From the IMG/VR virus record IMGVR_UViG_3300032397_002786, positions 1-46,167 of that record: 46,167 nucleotides of DNA. The stretch is one strand, 5' to 3'. This document shows positions 20,450-28,815 of this stretch, piece by piece (positions within the stretch are counted from its first letter, which is position 1; every line of letters starts with the position of its first letter). The translations under genes were made by a program, and so were the position numbers. This DNA comes from a virus. The notes under the pieces are model-generated. The model had not been told where the DNA came from. It made no database searches and was given only the letters and a program-made list of their open reading frames with translations.

Positions 20450-21535
20450 ATGATATCCAATTTAAGATCGAGGTCTATAGAGGGTCACATCGCCGACAGC
20501 GCTGGCAATATTTTAAGAAACGCGCAAGTCGTTATAAAACAACCTACTCCGGCAATCAGTTTTACGGTCGACTCCGTACAATCTGACGACGACGGGTACT
20601 TTGTATCGAAGCCTCTACCAAACGGAATCTATGATATTTATGAATCCGGCATAAGAGTGTCTCGGGTAATTCATTATGCTGTTGGGGCTGGGATACCATG
20701 TTTTAAGGCTGATCAGGAAAATTTTGACATCACAAGGACCGGCCAGTTTCAATCTTATGCAAACGCAACTCCGCCGACCCTGAATCAATTCAAGGCATTC
20801 ATTCAAATAGAGCCATCGTTTGTCGACGTTTCCTTATATGGAAGCCTTTTCCAGATTTATGATCGGTCTATTTTGGTTAATCCTATACCGAACGGCGACA
20901 CCAACGAGCTTCATTATATCGCCGCGTTTCACGGTTTTAATTCAAATTCAAGAATTACCACGACACGGTTTGATGTTGAGTATTTTGCTCCGCTCACATC
21001 GTTGTCATCAACGTACAAAAGAATTCGATGGGCTGGAGTTCCCGGGATACGTTTCTATAAAGACTCTCGATTAGTTTTGCCTCTTGATTATTTTTCCATA
21101 GTTCCAAACCTCCCCAAGACAGATTTAAGCTTTGGAACAGGAACGATTGGTGTAACAGCTTCAAGTGGAAGTTTCTTTATTACAGAAACTGCAGTTGGGG
21201 TTTTTACGAATTTATTGGCCGATATCTCCATAGGTGATATTGCGAAATGCCAGATTGAAGATTCTGGCAAATACTGGTATGGTATTGTGACAAAGATATC
21301 ATCCTCGGGGTCGTACAACCAAATAGAACTTGAGCCGTGGAAGAGTTCCAGGTTCCCGGCAGAAGAAGCTCTGGTTTCGGGCGATTTTATTAAAAGAATT
21401 TATCTTTTTGATGGAATGTTTTCCAACATAATGGCCATCGATGATGAGGCCAATTCGAGGTTCTGCGTAACCGAAAATAATTCAGCACAAAACAATTCCA
21501 CAGAGCTGTATAATTATAATAATTACGTTTTATAA
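20450..21535 (+). CDS. Virion protein with N-terminal carboxypeptidase-regulatory/Ig-like domain
   Basis: I choose the ATG at 20450 because GGAGG lies 8 bases upstream; a TTG at 20423 has no such site. The product is 361 residues. The N-terminal 70 residues (IEGHIADSAGNILRNAQVVI ... DDDGYFVSKPLPNGIYDIY) have the pattern of a carboxypeptidase-regulatory or CNA-B-like beta-sandwich, used in phage virions as an adhesion module. The rest is beta-rich and unrecognised. It lies in the virion gene run. An adhesion or tail role is inferred. Confidence 0.7.
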   Translation: MISNLRSRSIEGHIADSAGNILRNAQVVIKQPTPAISFTVDSVQSDDDGYFVSKPLPNGIYDIYESGIRVSRVIHYAVGAGIPCFKADQENFDITRTGQFQSYANATPPTLNQFKAFIQIEPSFVDVSLYGSLFQIYDRSILVNPIPNGDTNELHYIAAFHGFNSNSRITTTRFDVEYFAPLTSLSSTYKRIRWAGVPGIRFYKDSRLVLPLDYFSIVPNLPKTDLSFGTGTIGVTASSGSFFITETAVGVFTNLLADISIGDIAKCQIEDSGKYWYGIVTKISSSGSYNQIELEPWKSSRFPAEEALVSGDFIKRIYLFDGMFSNIMAIDDEANSRFCVTENNSAQNNSTELYNYNNYVL

Positions 21536-21571
21536 GGGTGGCATGTAAACTTTTTCTACAAGGGGTAACGA

Positions 21572-21973
21572 ATGACGGACTTGCAGTTTAACCAGTTGAA
21601 TGATACTCAAAAGAAAATGGTGGCGATCGCATTTCTTTTGGATCATCCGACTCAGAGACCCGAGGGGTCTGGACGTTTTTTTGACAAAATTGAAAAATAT
21701 GAGTCTTCCGCAAACGAGACAAATAACGCTATTCGCCAGGCGCAAAAGAGCATTCAGGAATTAAAGCAACAGCTCGACCAGATTGTCGGATCAATCAATG
21801 CGGTATCTATGCTTGTTGCAGAGGAGTTGCCTGAAGAAAAATTAAAAGAATGGTGTATGGCTTTTGATCTTGATGAAAATGGCCAGCCGGCAATCAAAAA
21901 ACAAAAACCTGTTGGCCCTCCGGATATCGCTGGACACACAGCGCGCAATCAGAAACCACTGATCGTAAAGTAG
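21572..21973 (+). CDS. Small coiled-coil protein
   Basis: A 133-residue protein with an AAGGGG site before its ATG. It is predominantly helical; residues about 28-75 show heptad-like spacing (EKYESSANETNNAIRQAQKS and onward) suggesting a coiled coil. The C-terminus is Pro/Lys-rich and probably disordered. No family is recognised. It lies in the virion run and could be a fibre chaperone, scaffold or small structural protein. Confidence 0.6.
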   Translation: MTDLQFNQLNDTQKKMVAIAFLLDHPTQRPEGSGRFFDKIEKYESSANETNNAIRQAQKSIQELKQQLDQIVGSINAVSMLVAEELPEEKLKEWCMAFDLDENGQPAIKKQKPVGPPDIAGHTARNQKPLIVK

Positions 21974-21982
21974 GAGTTCATA

Positions 21983-22930
21983 ATGAGACGCGTCAATGTT
22001 AAGAATAATCTGAAGCAAAGATTGAATGAGATACTTGGAACAGATAGTAGCTCAACCGCTAACGAGCATGGCGCGTATGATATAACCACATGGTCGATTC
22101 AGGCGGCAATGCTTTCCAATCTGGAGAGGATTGTCGCCGCTATCGCCAGCGGTGCAGACTACGGAAGACCGTTAAAGGGTCTTGTGATGTCCGTCGATAG
22201 CGGTTTGAGATTTACCATTTCAAGCGGAATAGGGTTTACTACTGATGGCAAAATCATAAAATTGAATGTGCCGATTTTTGTGAACGCTTTGCAAAATCAA
22301 ACTGATGGTGTTGGAGTTTATCTTAAGCACTCTCTTGGCGTGCTCACTCAGTCCTCTGATGCTGGTGGGAAATCAACCGGATTCATAGGATCTGGCACAT
22401 CAAAAGAGATGGTATATGATGACTTTGCGACAGCTCAGATTAGCTCATACTCACAAGGGGCAATTGATTCCATAGTGAAGCAGTTGGCGGTTGCCCCATC
22501 TCCGTCTGACGGGTATGTCTATCTTGGAACAATATTTACTAGCAGCTCCGCCATTACATCAATTGAAAATTCTGTAACTCGCGGTATCGCCGATCCCGGT
22601 GATAGTTATAAAATTCTTACAGGTGATATGGTGGATGAACGGGAGATTATTGTTTTGGAAACCGCCGATCTACCCAGCGGATGGGATATGAACAACGTGG
22701 TTGTGATTGGTGGGAAAATATACAATCCGACAACCAAGGTAGCGTCAATATTACCCGTTTGCCAAGTTGATGAGATAGATGGGCAGAATATAACAATATT
22801 GGTAGACTGTTATGCCTATTTAGAAATCGTATCTACCGATAACGGTCCGGCTCTTCAAATAAAAAATGATAAGCTAAGCAATACCCTCTTAACCGGTAAA
22901 TACAGAATCGTTATTCAAAATGCACCTTGA
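21983..22930 (+). CDS. Putative baseplate/tail protein
   Basis: A 315-residue protein. The N-terminal half has a helix (about residues 30-60) followed by the strand-turn pattern GLVMSVDSGLRFTISSGIGFTTDGKI, which resembles receptor-facing baseplate or tail-spike adaptor domains of phages that begin with a helix and a beta-prism-like fold. The remainder is beta-rich. Its stop codon overlaps an upstream in-frame ATG of the following gene, although the better start of that gene is at 22945. The assignment rests on pattern and neighbours. Confidence 0.6.
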   Translation: MRRVNVKNNLKQRLNEILGTDSSSTANEHGAYDITTWSIQAAMLSNLERIVAAIASGADYGRPLKGLVMSVDSGLRFTISSGIGFTTDGKIIKLNVPIFVNALQNQTDGVGVYLKHSLGVLTQSSDAGGKSTGFIGSGTSKEMVYDDFATAQISSYSQGAIDSIVKQLAVAPSPSDGYVYLGTIFTSSSAITSIENSVTRGIADPGDSYKILTGDMVDEREIIVLETADLPSGWDMNNVVVIGGKIYNPTTKVASILPVCQVDEIDGQNITILVDCYAYLEIVSTDNGPALQIKNDKLSNTLLTGKYRIVIQNAP

Positions 22931-22944
22931 TGCAAGGAGTATTT

Positions 22945-23637
22945 ATGCATTACGCTCTTAAGGGAAAATATCCAATAGAAACCCTCGATCAGCTTACAAA
23001 AACGGCTGAATATTTTGATAAATTCCTTACTCGATTTGATCCAAAAGAAAGAGTTATGGTTGCTTGTAATATTGAAAAAAGAGCCGAGGAACTTAACACA
23101 TATGTCGACAAAGACTGGATTAAAAATTATTCTCGATTTGCAAATAATCGAGAGACGATTTCTCCAGATTTCCATAACAATATGGAATTGAGAAAACAGG
23201 CGTGTTTTAACAAAAAGATAGACATAAACGGAACTCAGGTTGATGCTGTCATGTTGCTGAATCGAATAGAGGGCGAAATCGATAAGCATGGAGGAATGAT
23301 TGTTGTCGATGAGCTTCTCGATTTTGACAAATTGGCCGGGCTCGAGTATCAGTGGGACAAGTCAATACTTGATCCAATCATGACAGTTTATGGAAGCGTT
23401 GTTGATGCCGAGTTCGATGCTGTAAAAGTTGCCGGTGATTATACCGACTATGATATTAAAAAATTGGCACTCGACGCAGACGCCATTTCAATCATAGCTA
23501 AAAAAATAGGAAATCGAGAATCAAATAAATTCTTTAAGCATCCCATTGCAACGTCTAAAGAAATTGGATTTCAAGGATCTGAAACGATAGAGCAACTCCT
23601 TAACGAAAAAGAGAGAAAGAAAAAGCAAAATGGCTAA
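22945..23637 (+). CDS. Virion-block protein of unknown function
   Basis: A 230-residue mostly helical, charged protein. I choose the ATG at 22945 because AAGGAG stands 5 bases upstream; an ATG at 22927 lacks a site. It has no membrane segment or known catalytic motif. It overlaps the next gene by 8 bases and lies two genes before the portal gene, where phages commonly encode head maturation, head-tail connector or internal proteins. There is not enough pattern to choose among these. Confidence 0.65.
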   Translation: MHYALKGKYPIETLDQLTKTAEYFDKFLTRFDPKERVMVACNIEKRAEELNTYVDKDWIKNYSRFANNRETISPDFHNNMELRKQACFNKKIDINGTQVDAVMLLNRIEGEIDKHGGMIVVDELLDFDKLAGLEYQWDKSILDPIMTVYGSVVDAEFDAVKVAGDYTDYDIKKLALDADAISIIAKKIGNRESNKFFKHPIATSKEIGFQGSETIEQLLNEKERKKKQNG

Positions 23638-24373
23638 GCTTTCTCAGTCTTTATATGAAGCCCATATGATGGGGGATGTTGAATCCGAAAATGTGATCAA
23701 ATCTCAAATGGAATTGCGTGCTCAAAACGCAAAGCCAAAAGAAAATGTTGTTCAGTTTAACACTGTATTAAATGATGACAGATCTTCCGTAAAAAGAATT
23801 TATGATTTCCTCAACAGAGAGTTGGGCCCCGATTGGTGGGAATGGGAAATTGAAACTATCGACCACATGCTGTGGGTAAAATTCTCTGTAGCTCTCGAGG
23901 ATGTAAATCGAGATAAGGTTCATGCTATTCGGCATCTGTGCAACAACGACCAGCCGTTCTGGGATTGGTACGAGTTCAACCAGTTGGCATTATCATTTTC
24001 AGGAAGCATGGCTGATTTTGAATTTCTTAAAAAGCCATCGCCCGGGATGATAATCAATGCTGTGAAGTCTATGAATTATATTCGTCCCGATCGTAAGGGA
24101 CAGTTTAACGATGATGTTGTAAAATATATCTGCATCATGCTCAAGGATGATGGGATATATGTTCCACCGCCATCGCTATTTGATTTGATATCAAAGAAAT
24201 TTTCAGAATTTGTTTCTCCGAGAATGAATAATCTATTAACATGGAAAGAGATTTATAAAATCTACCACTCCATGGTTAATAAGAAAACATTTGATGCAAC
24301 AGAAGAAGTTGAATACATACAGGCCAGGAGAATTTTCTCGGCTGAAGCTGCAGCTCTCTCATACGGATCATGA
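23630..24373 (+). CDS. Virion-block protein of unknown function, next to portal
   Basis: A 247-residue protein whose ATG overlaps the end of the previous gene by 8 bases, so the two are probably translationally coupled. The central part is Trp-rich (LGPDWWEWEIETIDHMLWVK and later PFWDWYEF), and the rest is helical. No family is recognised. The close coupling to the upstream gene and the position 8 bases before the portal gene suggest a head-assembly or connector role (inference). Confidence 0.65.
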   Translation: MAKLSQSLYEAHMMGDVESENVIKSQMELRAQNAKPKENVVQFNTVLNDDRSSVKRIYDFLNRELGPDWWEWEIETIDHMLWVKFSVALEDVNRDKVHAIRHLCNNDQPFWDWYEFNQLALSFSGSMADFEFLKKPSPGMIINAVKSMNYIRPDRKGQFNDDVVKYICIMLKDDGIYVPPPSLFDLISKKFSEFVSPRMNNLLTWKEIYKIYHSMVNKKTFDATEEVEYIQARRIFSAEAAALSYGS

Positions 24374-24381
24374 GGTAATAT

Positions 24382-26481
24382 ATGGGCTCTTTTGACGACC
24401 TTTCCGGCGGCACAATCATAAGTCCAGCGAGTGGAACCGGATTGCAGGGTGGTGGTAACGTTCAGGTTTCATTTTCTCGAGGATCGATTCGATACGACTC
24501 GCCGTTCCTCGACATGACAAGCACTTTCATTCCCAAAACGATTAAGGGCATTCTGAAATTTATTGCGGCATACGTGGTGAGCGATGGGTTACTCTCTCAG
24601 TGCATTACCAAGATGTCAGAGTACCCCATCACAGATTTGATTTATAAAGACGAGGATCACTCTGCTTTAAAAGATGATGAGACCATCAAAAAATGGAAGT
24701 TGATTCTTGAAGGGTCGATGAACGTTATTCGGTCACTCAAACAGGCTGGCATGGATTATCATGCGTATGGCAATTCTATCATATCAATCAACTATCCTTT
24801 CAAGAGAATGCTGACTTGCCCAAAGTGCAACAAGAAGCACACTGCGGATGGACTCAAGGCGAGATTCCAGAATTTCGAATTCAAAGCCAAGTGCCCGTTA
24901 TGTGGATTTGAAGGAAAGATGGAAGCCCATGACATGAATACCAAGGAGATCAATAAGCTTGGCATTGTTCATTGGGATCTTCTCTACATTGACATCAAAT
25001 ACAATTCGATCACCGGTGATCATTTTTATTATTACACAATCCCGTCCGACATTCAATTTGCGATCCGGCGTGGCGACATGGATATCATAAACAGCACCCG
25101 CCTTGAGATCATCAACGCTGTAAAGACACGGAAACAGCTCAAATTGATGGCGGATAATGTATTCCACTGGAAACGCCCTGGACCTCAATACATAGTCCCT
25201 GGCGAGCGCGGATGGGGCATTCCGGCCGTTATGGCGGTACTGAAGGATATCTTTCACACCAAAGTGCTGAAGAAGGGAAACGAGATGATCGCTTTCGATC
25301 ATATCGTTCCTTTCCGCCTGCTTTTCCCACAGGGTACCGGCGATGTCAGCCCGCACGCAACCATCAGCCTTTCAGATTGGCGAACCAAGATCGAACAGGA
25401 GATACGAAGATGGAGATCGGACCCGAACTATATATCCATTGTTCCGATACCGCTGGGAATGCAAAACTTCAGCGGGGATGCGCGTCTTTTGATGATTACT
25501 CCGGAAATCAGGGCGACAGAGGATACGATCATTACGGGTATGGGGATGATCCCGGAAATAATTCGCGGGGGTGCTTCGTGGTCTGGGAGCAACGTTTCAC
25601 TCCGCGTTATCGAGAACTCGTTTCTCAATCACAGGGCTGACGCTCAGGATATGCTTGATTTTATCGAGAGGAATGTATCCAATTACATGGACATTCCAAA
25701 GGTTGGAATCAAGATGGCAGACTTCAAAATGGCTGACGATCTTGAAAAGAAACGCCTTATGATTCAGATGGCGACAACCATGGGCGCCGACTCAATCATT
25801 TCAAAGCCGACAATCCAAAAAGAACTCAATATCGAGCCTGATAAAGAATATAAAAACATTCAGGAAGATTTGAAGCGCCGCGTAGAACTCAAGGTGCAAG
25901 AGGCTGAGGGTGTTGCAGAGGCTCAGGGAGCAGCATCCATCATCAATGCCCTGTATGCCGCAGATGCCCAGGTTGAGCAGCAGAACAGGCTTAAAATGAA
26001 TCAGCAAGAGAGCATGGCGAAGGATGACGTTGAAAGCCAAAAGGCCAGCGATCAAAACTCTCAAGGAGTCGCTCAAGAGGTTGCTCAGTTGGCTTCAAGT
26101 AAGGGCAAAGACCCCAATATGATTTCGTTGCCAAGAATGATTCTGCTGCTCACTCAGAGGTTCACGAAGCTTGCAAAGATCGATCCCGATGAGTTTAAGC
26201 TTAGAATGCTTGCGATGAAAAATTCAACTCCAAGTCTCTACGAAGAGATATATCGCAATCTGAAGGAAATGAATATTATCGCTGCGGATACTATGATGGG
26301 CGTTCAGACCGCAGCAACCGCAACAACCGGACAGATCCCTCAATACTCTCAGGGTGGAGTTACTGCAGAAACCCCGGCAACCGCTGTCGAGACGCCCGCA
26401 GACCCCGGGGAACTATTGGATAAGGGAAACGGTCCACTACCAGAAGCGAGGCCGCCACGGTCTCCTAAAGCGCCGATATAA
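24382..26481 (+). CDS. Portal protein with zinc-ribbon insertion
   Basis: A 699-residue protein with a portal-like arrangement: N-terminal helical wing, a segment with AYGNSIISI (about residue 128) typical of portals, a central region with a DNVFHWKRPG-type strand, and a long Gln/Glu/Lys-rich helical tail (about residues 500-600) followed by a low-complexity Thr/Pro/Ala C-terminus. Two CxxC pairs at C146/C149 and C171/C174 form a clear zinc-ribbon inside the wing, an insertion seen in some large-phage portals. Portals form the dodecameric ring through which DNA is packaged. Terminase and capsid genes are not in this window. This is the last gene of the + strand block. Confidence 0.65.
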   Translation: MGSFDDLSGGTIISPASGTGLQGGGNVQVSFSRGSIRYDSPFLDMTSTFIPKTIKGILKFIAAYVVSDGLLSQCITKMSEYPITDLIYKDEDHSALKDDETIKKWKLILEGSMNVIRSLKQAGMDYHAYGNSIISINYPFKRMLTCPKCNKKHTADGLKARFQNFEFKAKCPLCGFEGKMEAHDMNTKEINKLGIVHWDLLYIDIKYNSITGDHFYYYTIPSDIQFAIRRGDMDIINSTRLEIINAVKTRKQLKLMADNVFHWKRPGPQYIVPGERGWGIPAVMAVLKDIFHTKVLKKGNEMIAFDHIVPFRLLFPQGTGDVSPHATISLSDWRTKIEQEIRRWRSDPNYISIVPIPLGMQNFSGDARLLMITPEIRATEDTIITGMGMIPEIIRGGASWSGSNVSLRVIENSFLNHRADAQDMLDFIERNVSNYMDIPKVGIKMADFKMADDLEKKRLMIQMATTMGADSIISKPTIQKELNIEPDKEYKNIQEDLKRRVELKVQEAEGVAEAQGAASIINALYAADAQVEQQNRLKMNQQESMAKDDVESQKASDQNSQGVAQEVAQLASSKGKDPNMISLPRMILLLTQRFTKLAKIDPDEFKLRMLAMKNSTPSLYEEIYRNLKEMNIIAADTMMGVQTAATATTGQIPQYSQGGVTAETPATAVETPADPGELLDKGNGPLPEARPPRSPKAPI

Positions 26482-26521
26482 GGACTACAGCAGCCACCCT
26501 TCGTTACCTCCGCTGTGGTTC

Positions 26522-26554
26522 GGGCTGGTCGGGTCGCAAGACCCGGCTGGTTTT
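26522..26554 (+). terminator. Intrinsic terminator of the virion gene block
   Basis: About 40 bases after the portal stop. Perfect 6-bp core CGGGTC (26530-26535) / GACCCG (26540-26545) with a GCAA tetraloop, extended by wobble pairs to about 11 bp, then TTTT at 26551-26554. It faces the convergent - strand genes. Confidence 0.65.
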
Positions 26555-26563
26555 ACCTGATAG

Positions 26564-26599
26564 CTAAAAAAAAGTCACTGGGGTATTTCTACCCCAGTG
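26564..26599 (-). terminator. Intrinsic terminator for the small-gene operon
   Basis: Perfect 10-bp stem (26576-26585 with 26590-26599). On the - strand the loop reads GAAA and the stem is followed by an eight-T run. It sits 30 bases past the stop of the 26629 gene. Together with the neighbouring + strand terminator it separates two convergent transcription units. Confidence 0.8.
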
Positions 26600-26628
26600 C
26601 TACAAAAAGATTATTCTTAGGCTCGGAT

Positions 26629-26961
26629 TCAAACCCGAACCGCATCAGGCTCCCTACTTACACCTGCGGGTATCCGATTCGTTGTGGTCATGGAATCGGC
26701 GACACCAATTCGTTTAGCGACCCTCTTGATCGCTTCGAAGCCATACGAATATTCTATTCCAAAAACCGTAGAGCATGAGACAGCCAGCCTTTCACCTTGG
26801 AATTCTATAAATACGAAAGACTGCCAATTGATTCCATCAGGATCGATCGGGTCTTCATAAACTTTTTTCAAGTCTACTTTCCCATCGTATGCGTCGTCTG
26901 GATCATCGTCATTGCTTTCTAAGAAATCCTTCACCTCTTTATATAACTCGATTGCTTTCAT
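26629..26961 (-). CDS. Small acidic protein, unknown
   Basis: A 110-residue protein with an AAGGAG site 6 bases before its ATG. The N-terminal half is acidic (ESNDDDPDDAYDGKVD) and the C-terminal half more basic. No family is recognised. It is the last of four small - strand genes between two terminators. Such genes in phage accessory regions are often early host-interaction proteins, but nothing here identifies a target. Confidence 0.55.
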   Translation of the reverse strand: MKAIELYKEVKDFLESNDDDPDDAYDGKVDLKKVYEDPIDPDGINWQSFVFIEFQGERLAVSCSTVFGIEYSYGFEAIKRVAKRIGVADSMTTTNRIPAGVSREPDAVRV

Positions 26962-26970
26962 GGAATCTCC

Positions 26971-27177
26971 TTATTGTTCGGATTTTATCATAATATTTAC
27001 GATATCCCTTGGATGAATCGTTTCCCTTTCTTTAGAGCTTACTACCGACCATTTGTGAACAGCTCCGTTATTAATTTTCTTTGTAGAATTGCTGGGAGCC
27101 GATTCGAGCCCATCCGGTCTTTTTGCAAACACTATTTTCCCAGTTTTAATAAACTGGAACAAACTGACACAATCCAT
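26971..27177 (-). CDS. Small protein, unknown
   Basis: A 68-residue basic protein. It ends with MIKSEQ and the stop is embedded in a CAATAAGGAG sequence that serves the next gene. The same gene end and ribosome binding site arrangement recurs at 27412-27435, suggesting the ends of the two genes arose by duplication. Its own upstream binding site is weak (GGGGAT), so the start is uncertain. No family is recognised. Confidence 0.45.
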   Translation of the reverse strand: MDCVSLFQFIKTGKIVFAKRPDGLESAPSNSTKKINNGAVHKWSVVSSKERETIHPRDIVNIMIKSEQ

Positions 27178-27186
27178 CGCTATCCC

Positions 27187-27408
27187 CTATCTGGCGAATA
27201 TCGCCATCCTTAGATGATATCCGCCGTCATTGTCAACCCTATCAACCCTTCCGTCTGTGCGAAGTTGTAAAACCTCACTCCATTCTAATTTTTCGTTATC
27301 GTCGCACGGCTTAACTCTCAATACAGTTAAATCGTAGTGTTGAGTCCAATCCGTTCTGACCAACACTTTACCAGTTATATTCTCGAATTGCTTCGATGTC
27401 ATACGCAC
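27187..27408 (-). CDS. Small protein, unknown
   Basis: A 73-residue protein with AGGAGGT 5 bases before its ATG, placed 3 bases after the stop of the 27412 gene, so the two are probably co-translated. Two short beta segments (GKVLVRTDW, LTVLRVKPCD) suggest a small beta domain. The segment TDGRVDRVDNDGGYHLRMA is Gly/Asp-rich. No family is recognised. Confidence 0.5.
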   Translation of the reverse strand: MRMTSKQFENITGKVLVRTDWTQHYDLTVLRVKPCDDNEKLEWSEVLQLRTDGRVDRVDNDGGYHLRMAIFAR

Positions 27409-27411
27409 CTC

Positions 27412-27747
27412 CTATTGCTCAGATTTTATCATTTGGCTCCATACTAGTCTTCCAGCCTCACCCCACCCTGCACTCTCTGCCCAATCTTCGGCTGCATCCT
27501 TTGAAAGAAATGGACCAACTGGTCCACTGTCAGCCCCGCCATTGATCCATGCCTGGACATACCAGGACACAGCGTCATCAGTGGAATATTTATATTGATA
27601 AAACATTCTATCGACCCTTTCGTCCCACGGCATCACAACCTTCCTTGGTTGTGACGATTTGTGTTGCGGGATATGATCCCATAACAAATCGTCGATAAGG
27701 TATGCCGGTTTTCCAGTAACAAGTTTTCCATCCATTGATGCTGTCAT
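27412..27747 (-). CDS. Small protein, unknown, first of the small-gene operon
   Basis: A 111-residue Trp-rich protein with GGGAGG before its ATG. It ends in SQMIKSEQ, the same six-residue end as the 26971 gene. It lies just downstream of a possible extended -10 promoter (27785-27803) and a terminator of the preceding operon, so it probably starts a new transcription unit. No family is recognised. Confidence 0.55.
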   Translation of the reverse strand: MTASMDGKLVTGKPAYLIDDLLWDHIPQHKSSQPRKVVMPWDERVDRMFYQYKYSTDDAVSWYVQAWINGGADSGPVGPFLSKDAAEDWAESAGWGEAGRLVWSQMIKSEQ

Positions 27748-27784
27748 ACGCGCCTCCCAGCGAGTTGTAAGAAGTTAATTCTTC

Positions 27785-27803
27785 CTACACTATAGTTATA
27801 CCA
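27785..27803 (-). promoter_or_regulatory. Possible extended -10 promoter for the small-gene operon
   Basis: On the - strand the intergenic segment contains TGGTATAACTATAG, an extended -10 (TGn-TATAAC). It lies between the terminator of the ubiquitin-like operon and the first small gene. No good -35 is visible, as expected for some extended -10 promoters. Confidence 0.35.
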
Positions 27804-27836
27804 GATTTTCGCCTTTTCTAACCAGAACCTGATAGC

Positions 27837-27860
27837 TAAAAAGAGGCCCCTTTCGGGGCC
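27837..27860 (-). terminator. Intrinsic terminator of the ubiquitin-like operon
   Basis: Stem of 6 G:C pairs (27845-27850 with 27855-27860). On the - strand the loop is GAAA and the stem is followed by TCTTTTT. The sequence after the T-run (AGCTATCAGGT) is shared with the terminator at 26564. Confidence 0.8.
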
Positions 27861-27882
27861 GATATTTCGACAGAAAGTCTTA

Positions 27883-28206
27883 TCACACCGTTGGGTGTTT
27901 CTGACCAGGCTGATACAGATCCTGAGTTTGAATTAACTCTAGATACGATTTTTCGAATTCCTTCACATCGTTTGTTTCAATAACTGAACCGTCGTCGCCC
28001 AATAAACGCATTACGATACCATCTGCAGGATCGACGATTACCGGTTTTGTCTGAGAGAAGATGTGTATGAGCATCGATTCTTGACGAACCAATGTCTTAG
28101 AATCCTTGACGTATTTGAACCTGATACAACTGACAGACCCCAAAGGTATAACTAGACTTTCGATCGAATTTGATCCGATGTCCAGAACATGAATTGTAGC
28201 ACCCAT
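27883..28206 (-). CDS. Small unknown protein ending the ubiquitin-like operon
   Basis: A 107-residue protein. I choose the second of two adjacent ATGs (28206) for its better spacing from AGGA; 28209 is nearly as good. An upstream in-frame start at 28257 would lie inside a strong hairpin and is unlikely. The sequence looks like a small beta-rich domain (GATIHVLDIGSNSIESLVIP, FKYVKDSKTLVR) with a helical acidic segment before a disordered C-terminus. I do not recognise it. As the last gene of the operon it could be a partner, substrate or regulator of the conjugation system (inference). Confidence 0.6.
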   Translation of the reverse strand: MGATIHVLDIGSNSIESLVIPLGSVSCIRFKYVKDSKTLVRQESMLIHIFSQTKPVIVDPADGIVMRLLGDDGSVIETNDVKEFEKSYLELIQTQDLYQPGQKHPTV

Positions 28207-28234
28207 CATTTTCCTTTTAAAACATGGAATGCAT

Positions 28235-28258
28235 GATGGGAGGGTTTCCCCTCCCATC
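28235..28258 (-). other. GAAA-capped hairpin between ubiquitin-like gene and downstream gene
   Basis: Perfect 10-bp stem (28235-28244 with 28249-28258) with a GAAA loop on the - strand. No T-run follows directly, so it is more likely an mRNA-stabilising or processing hairpin, or a leaky attenuator, than a full terminator. Confidence 0.6.
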
Positions 28259-28276
28259 CTCTATAGATCCTTTGGT

Positions 28277-28789
28277 TTATGCTGCCAGGCGGCGCAAAAA
28301 TTTAATCATTTTCGATACGAAATTGCCCTTCACAACCTGTGAGCAGATCACGCGGACCTTGCCACTTGTCGGACGAGCGAGGACGGTGTCGGCTGAAACG
28401 GCCTCATTGACACCGGAGATGCGGAACTCGTAACGGGGCTGGCCGTTGGTCAGAAAGAACTGAGCACGCTCTTCGGTCTGGAGCTGCTCAATGACGGACT
28501 TGATTGTCATGCCATCCGTTGCCGGAAGAGAAATCGAACGGCCGCCGCCAAGGCGGAAGATCTCGACTTCAAACGGGTCCAGGTTGCCCTTGACCATTTT
28601 GGCAATAACGATGTCGTCGCCATTGTACAGAACCGTATCCTTCGTAACGCGATTGGTCCGGCGCATTACTTCGCCATCAACAAACGCGCGTCCGGCCTGC
28701 GTGAAAAGTTGCCCAACGGTCGAACCGGGGGCCATTGCGAATGACTGAATTTCGGTATTGAGCTGAATAATACGAACGAAAATTTCCAT
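28277..28789 (-). CDS. Tandem ubiquitin-like (double beta-grasp) protein
   Basis: A 170-residue protein with two beta-grasp repeats: residues 1-69 and 70-156. The first has the ThiS/MoaD/ubiquitin-like pattern: strand MEIFVRIIQ, helix GSTVGQLFTQAG, then TVLYNGDDIVIAKMVKGN. The second repeats it and ends in ICSQVVKGN, so both units end in VKGN (residues 66-69 and 153-156). A basic tail of 14 residues ends in RRLAA; there is no C-terminal diglycine. The gene lies 26 bases after the E1-like gene in the same operon. It is the probable modifier of the pathway, similar in place and size class to the ubiquitin-like protein of PRTRC cassettes. It might need processing, or be joined by another chemistry. 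Start supported by AAAGGT upstream. Confidence 0.65.
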   Translation of the reverse strand: MEIFVRIIQLNTEIQSFAMAPGSTVGQLFTQAGRAFVDGEVMRRTNRVTKDTVLYNGDDIVIAKMVKGNLDPFEVEIFRLGGGRSISLPATDGMTIKSVIEQLQTEERAQFFLTNGQPRYEFRISGVNEAVSADTVLARPTSGKVRVICSQVVKGNFVSKMIKFLRRLAA

Positions 28790-28815
28790 GATACAAGATA
28801 CCTTTCGATTTGAAT

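Noticed and set aside
26605-26665. tRNA-like segment with TTTGAATCC near the end of the 26629 gene
   Set aside because: The supposed T arm does not pair properly (G-G clash), C56 is replaced by T, and no acceptor, D or anticodon arms can be formed. It overlaps a gene end and a terminator.
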